Shown here: in pieces, positions 12,639 through 13,768 of the stretch
How positions within the stretch are numbered: the stretch's first letter is position 1
Layout: the number at the start of each line of letters is the position of its first letter
From: CSBr16-57R1 sp041163265
Lineage (GTDB): Bacteria; Actinomycetota; Nitriliruptoria; Nitriliruptorales; Nitriliruptoraceae
Assembly (NCBI GenBank): GCA_041163265.1
Contig: JBEARL010000033.1
Location: 1 to 13,768, forward strand
DNA: 13,768 nucleotides
Direction: 5' to 3'
The notes under the pieces: generated by a model
Database searches by the model: none
Seen by the model: the letters and a program-made list of their open reading frames with translations, nothing else
Told to the model about the DNA's origin: nothing
Program-made: the position numbers and the translations under genes

Positions 12639-13276
12639 GACCACTCCGCCACGATGCGGGGCAGGTCGGCGATCCAGTCGGCCCTGCGGGCGCCGAACGG
12701 CCAGACGCGCCGAGCCTCGCCCGACGCGTCGAACCCGATGACCTGCGCCGGGTGCCCGATGAGGTCGCCCTCGCCGCGCGGGTCGGGCCCCTCGACCACG
12801 GGCCCCGGCAGGTCCAGCTCGGCCAGCGCCGCACCGACCATGTCGAGGTCGCCGCGGAGGCCGAGCATCCGCCGGTCGAACGCGGCCAGGAACTCGTCGA
12901 TGCGCTCGGGGGTGTCCCGCGCCGGGTCGACCGCGACGAACACGACCCGGACGTCGTCGTACCGCGTCCGCGTCGTCGTCATCGCGCTCGCGATGGTCGC
13001 GAGGTGGATCGGGCAGATGTCCGGGCAGGACGTGTAGCCGAAGAACAGCAGCGCCGGCGTGCCGGCCAGCTCCTCGGAGAGCCGGACCGTGCGACCGTCG
13101 GTCGTCAGCAGCGGCGACGTCGGCAGCGTCGTGCCGGGGTCGACGGGCAGGCCGTGCCAGCCGTCGGCGGCGGCCCCGAGGCCGCGGGGGGCGAGCGCGG
13201 TCGACGTCGACGGCGCGCAGGCCGCGAGGACGAGCGCGAGCGCGACGAGCGCGGTGCTCGGGCGGGTCGCGCGCAT
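12635..13276 (-). CDS. sco1: SCO1/SenC family copper chaperone lipoprotein
   Basis: A 213-residue thioredoxin-fold protein that helps build the CuA site of cytochrome c oxidase. It has a lipoprotein signal (basic MRATR, hydrophobic stretch, LAAC with Cys20 as the lipidated residue), so it is anchored on the outer face of the membrane. The copper ligands are complete: TSCPDICP (Cys84 and Cys88) and His175 in DLIGHPAQ. FVAVDPARDTPERI is another family block. ATG 13276 was chosen because GGAGG (CCTCC at 13283-13287) lies 6 nt upstream and the signal peptide then starts correctly; GTG 13309 would add 11 residues and overlap the upstream gene. It is 29 nt downstream of the PCuAC-like gene and overlaps ctaG by 4 nt. 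Confidence 0.95.
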   Translation of the reverse strand: MRATRPSTALVALALVLAACAPSTSTALAPRGLGAAADGWHGLPVDPGTTLPTSPLLTTDGRTVRLSEELAGTPALLFFGYTSCPDICPIHLATIASAMTTTRTRYDDVRVVFVAVDPARDTPERIDEFLAAFDRRMLGLRGDLDMVGAALAELDLPGPVVEGPDPRGEGDLIGHPAQVIGFDASGEARRVWPFGARRADWIADLPRIVAEWS

Positions 13277-13282
13277 CCCGGT

Positions 13283-13287
13283 CCTCC
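13283..13287 (-). promoter_or_regulatory. Ribosome binding site GGAGG deciding the SCO1 start
   Basis: The minus strand reads GGAGG, 6 nt before the ATG at 13276. It gives a standard lipoprotein signal peptide with no extra N-terminal residues. Confidence 0.7.
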
Positions 13288-13305
13288 ATGGCGGGACCGG
13301 GGGGA

Positions 13306-13768
13306 TCACGGACCCGCGGGGGCGTCCTCGAGCAGCTCGGCCGTCGGGACGACGGTGACCTCGACGGTGACGGGCGGGGAGCGGTCGAAGGTCAGCGTGA
13401 CGGGGAGGGTACCGCCGAGGACCACGGAGGCGTCCGGGACGACCAGCATCAGGTGCAGCCCGCCGGGTCGGAACCGTGTCGTGGTGCCGGCCGGCAGCGC
13501 GACGCCGTCGGCGCGCAGCTCCATCACCGCGCGCCCCTCGTCGTCGACGCGGGTCTCGTGCAGCTCGACGGCCAGCGCGCGGTCGGTGCTCGCCGCGACC
13601 AGGCGGTCGTCGCCGTCGCCGGCGTTCTCGATCGCGACGACCAGCTGCGACACCCCGGCCGCGGGGACCGAGGCCCGGGCCGGACCGACGCGCAGGTCGG
13701 GGGTCCCGGTCGGCCCCGCGCAGGCCGCGACGACGAGGGCCAGCGCGGCGATCGCCGCGCCGCGCCGC
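13306..13768 (-). CDS. PCuAC-like copper chaperone lipoprotein, 5' truncated by window
   Basis: The frame runs off the window end without a start codon. The visible 153 residues begin inside a lipoprotein signal peptide (AALALVVAAC, the Cys codon near 13720-13722), then a small beta-rich domain of the PCuAC (DUF461) kind, which passes copper to the CuA site together with SCO1. Copper-ligand spacing is close to the family's H(M)x10Mx21HxM: numbered from the internal GTG at 13653, His32, Met44, His67 and Met69 are present, but the Met after the first His is Glu33, and the second gap has one extra residue. That GTG would remove the signal peptide and is not the start. It heads the operon with SCO1 and CtaG, which strongly supports the role. 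The C-terminus (VTVEVTVVPTAELLED) is short. Confidence 0.85.
   Translation of the reverse strand, partial: RRGAAIAALALVVAACAGPTGTPDLRVGPARASVPAAGVSQLVVAIENAGDGDDRLVAASTDRALAVELHETRVDDEGRAVMELRADGVALPAGTTTRFRPGGLHLMLVVPDASVVLGGTLPVTLTFDRSPPVTVEVTVVPTAELLEDAPAGP

Noticed and set aside
12639..13289. N-terminal extension of the ctaG frame to 13289
   Set aside because: The extra 217 residues are Arg/Pro-rich shadow of SCO1; the GTGA overlap at 12635-12638 gives a normal CtaG.
1..13768. Search for defence, phage, transposon, CRISPR or retron components
   Set aside because: No transposase, integrase, reverse transcriptase, helicase/nuclease pair, inverted-repeat ends or spaced repeats were seen; the CPBP (Abi) family name alone is not evidence of phage defence.

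Overview
The window is very GC-rich, with GTG starts, strong GGAGG-type ribosome sites and third codon positions almost always G or C. The gene families (a cyclophilin starting MAKQWSS, two actinobacterial conserved small proteins, Mce/MeaB, a CtaG/SCO1/PCuAC-like copper set) point to an aerobic actinobacterium (Actinomycetota), possibly a deep-branching lineage such as Thermoleophilia, Acidimicrobiia or Nitriliruptoria. The class is a guess; no rRNA, tRNA, CRISPR array, insertion sequence or phage gene was seen.

Layout. (1) 3-1695, plus strand: the 3' part of a CPBP-family membrane protease, a small CxxC/HxxxC protein overlapping it by 4 nt, and a cyclophilin peptidyl-prolyl isomerase behind its own promoter. 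(2) 1712-2616, minus strand: methylmalonyl-CoA epimerase followed by a conserved protein of unknown role. Divergent from these, 2705-3688 is MeaB, the GTPase that guards B12-dependent methylmalonyl-CoA mutase, so this is a propionyl/methylmalonyl-CoA locus without the mutase itself. (3) 3693-4346, minus: a membrane protein whose N-terminus looks like a sigma-factor region 2. Divergent from it, 4463-5961 holds an NmrA-like protein and a HAD phosphatase in a 4-nt-overlap operon.

(4) 5968-8049 looks like a recombination scar or accessory insertion: about 60 codons resembling the N-terminal part of NAD(P) transhydrogenase alpha, then an amidase that has lost its catalytic centre by a large in-frame internal deletion, then an intact CaiB/BaiF-type CoA-transferase. 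Wobble-position A/T is raised in the amidase and CoA-transferase compared with the flanking genes. The CoA-transferase runs 16 nt into the convergent nucleoside hydrolase (8034-9008).

(5) 9128-11747, plus: enoyl-CoA hydratase, SAM methyltransferase and left-handed beta-helix acyltransferase in a tight operon. (6) 11799-13768, minus: PCuAC-like lipoprotein (cut by the window end), SCO1 lipoprotein and CtaG, a copper-delivery operon for cytochrome c oxidase.

Regulatory signals form a pattern: each of the three divergent gaps carries outward-facing TA(C/G)nnT -10-like hexamers, and two convergent junctions carry hairpins, one of which includes both stop codons. I do not see a wholly new defence or mobile system. 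The most unusual items are the sigma-region-2-like membrane protein, the gutted amidase that keeps its coupling to the CoA-transferase, and the transhydrogenase relic.
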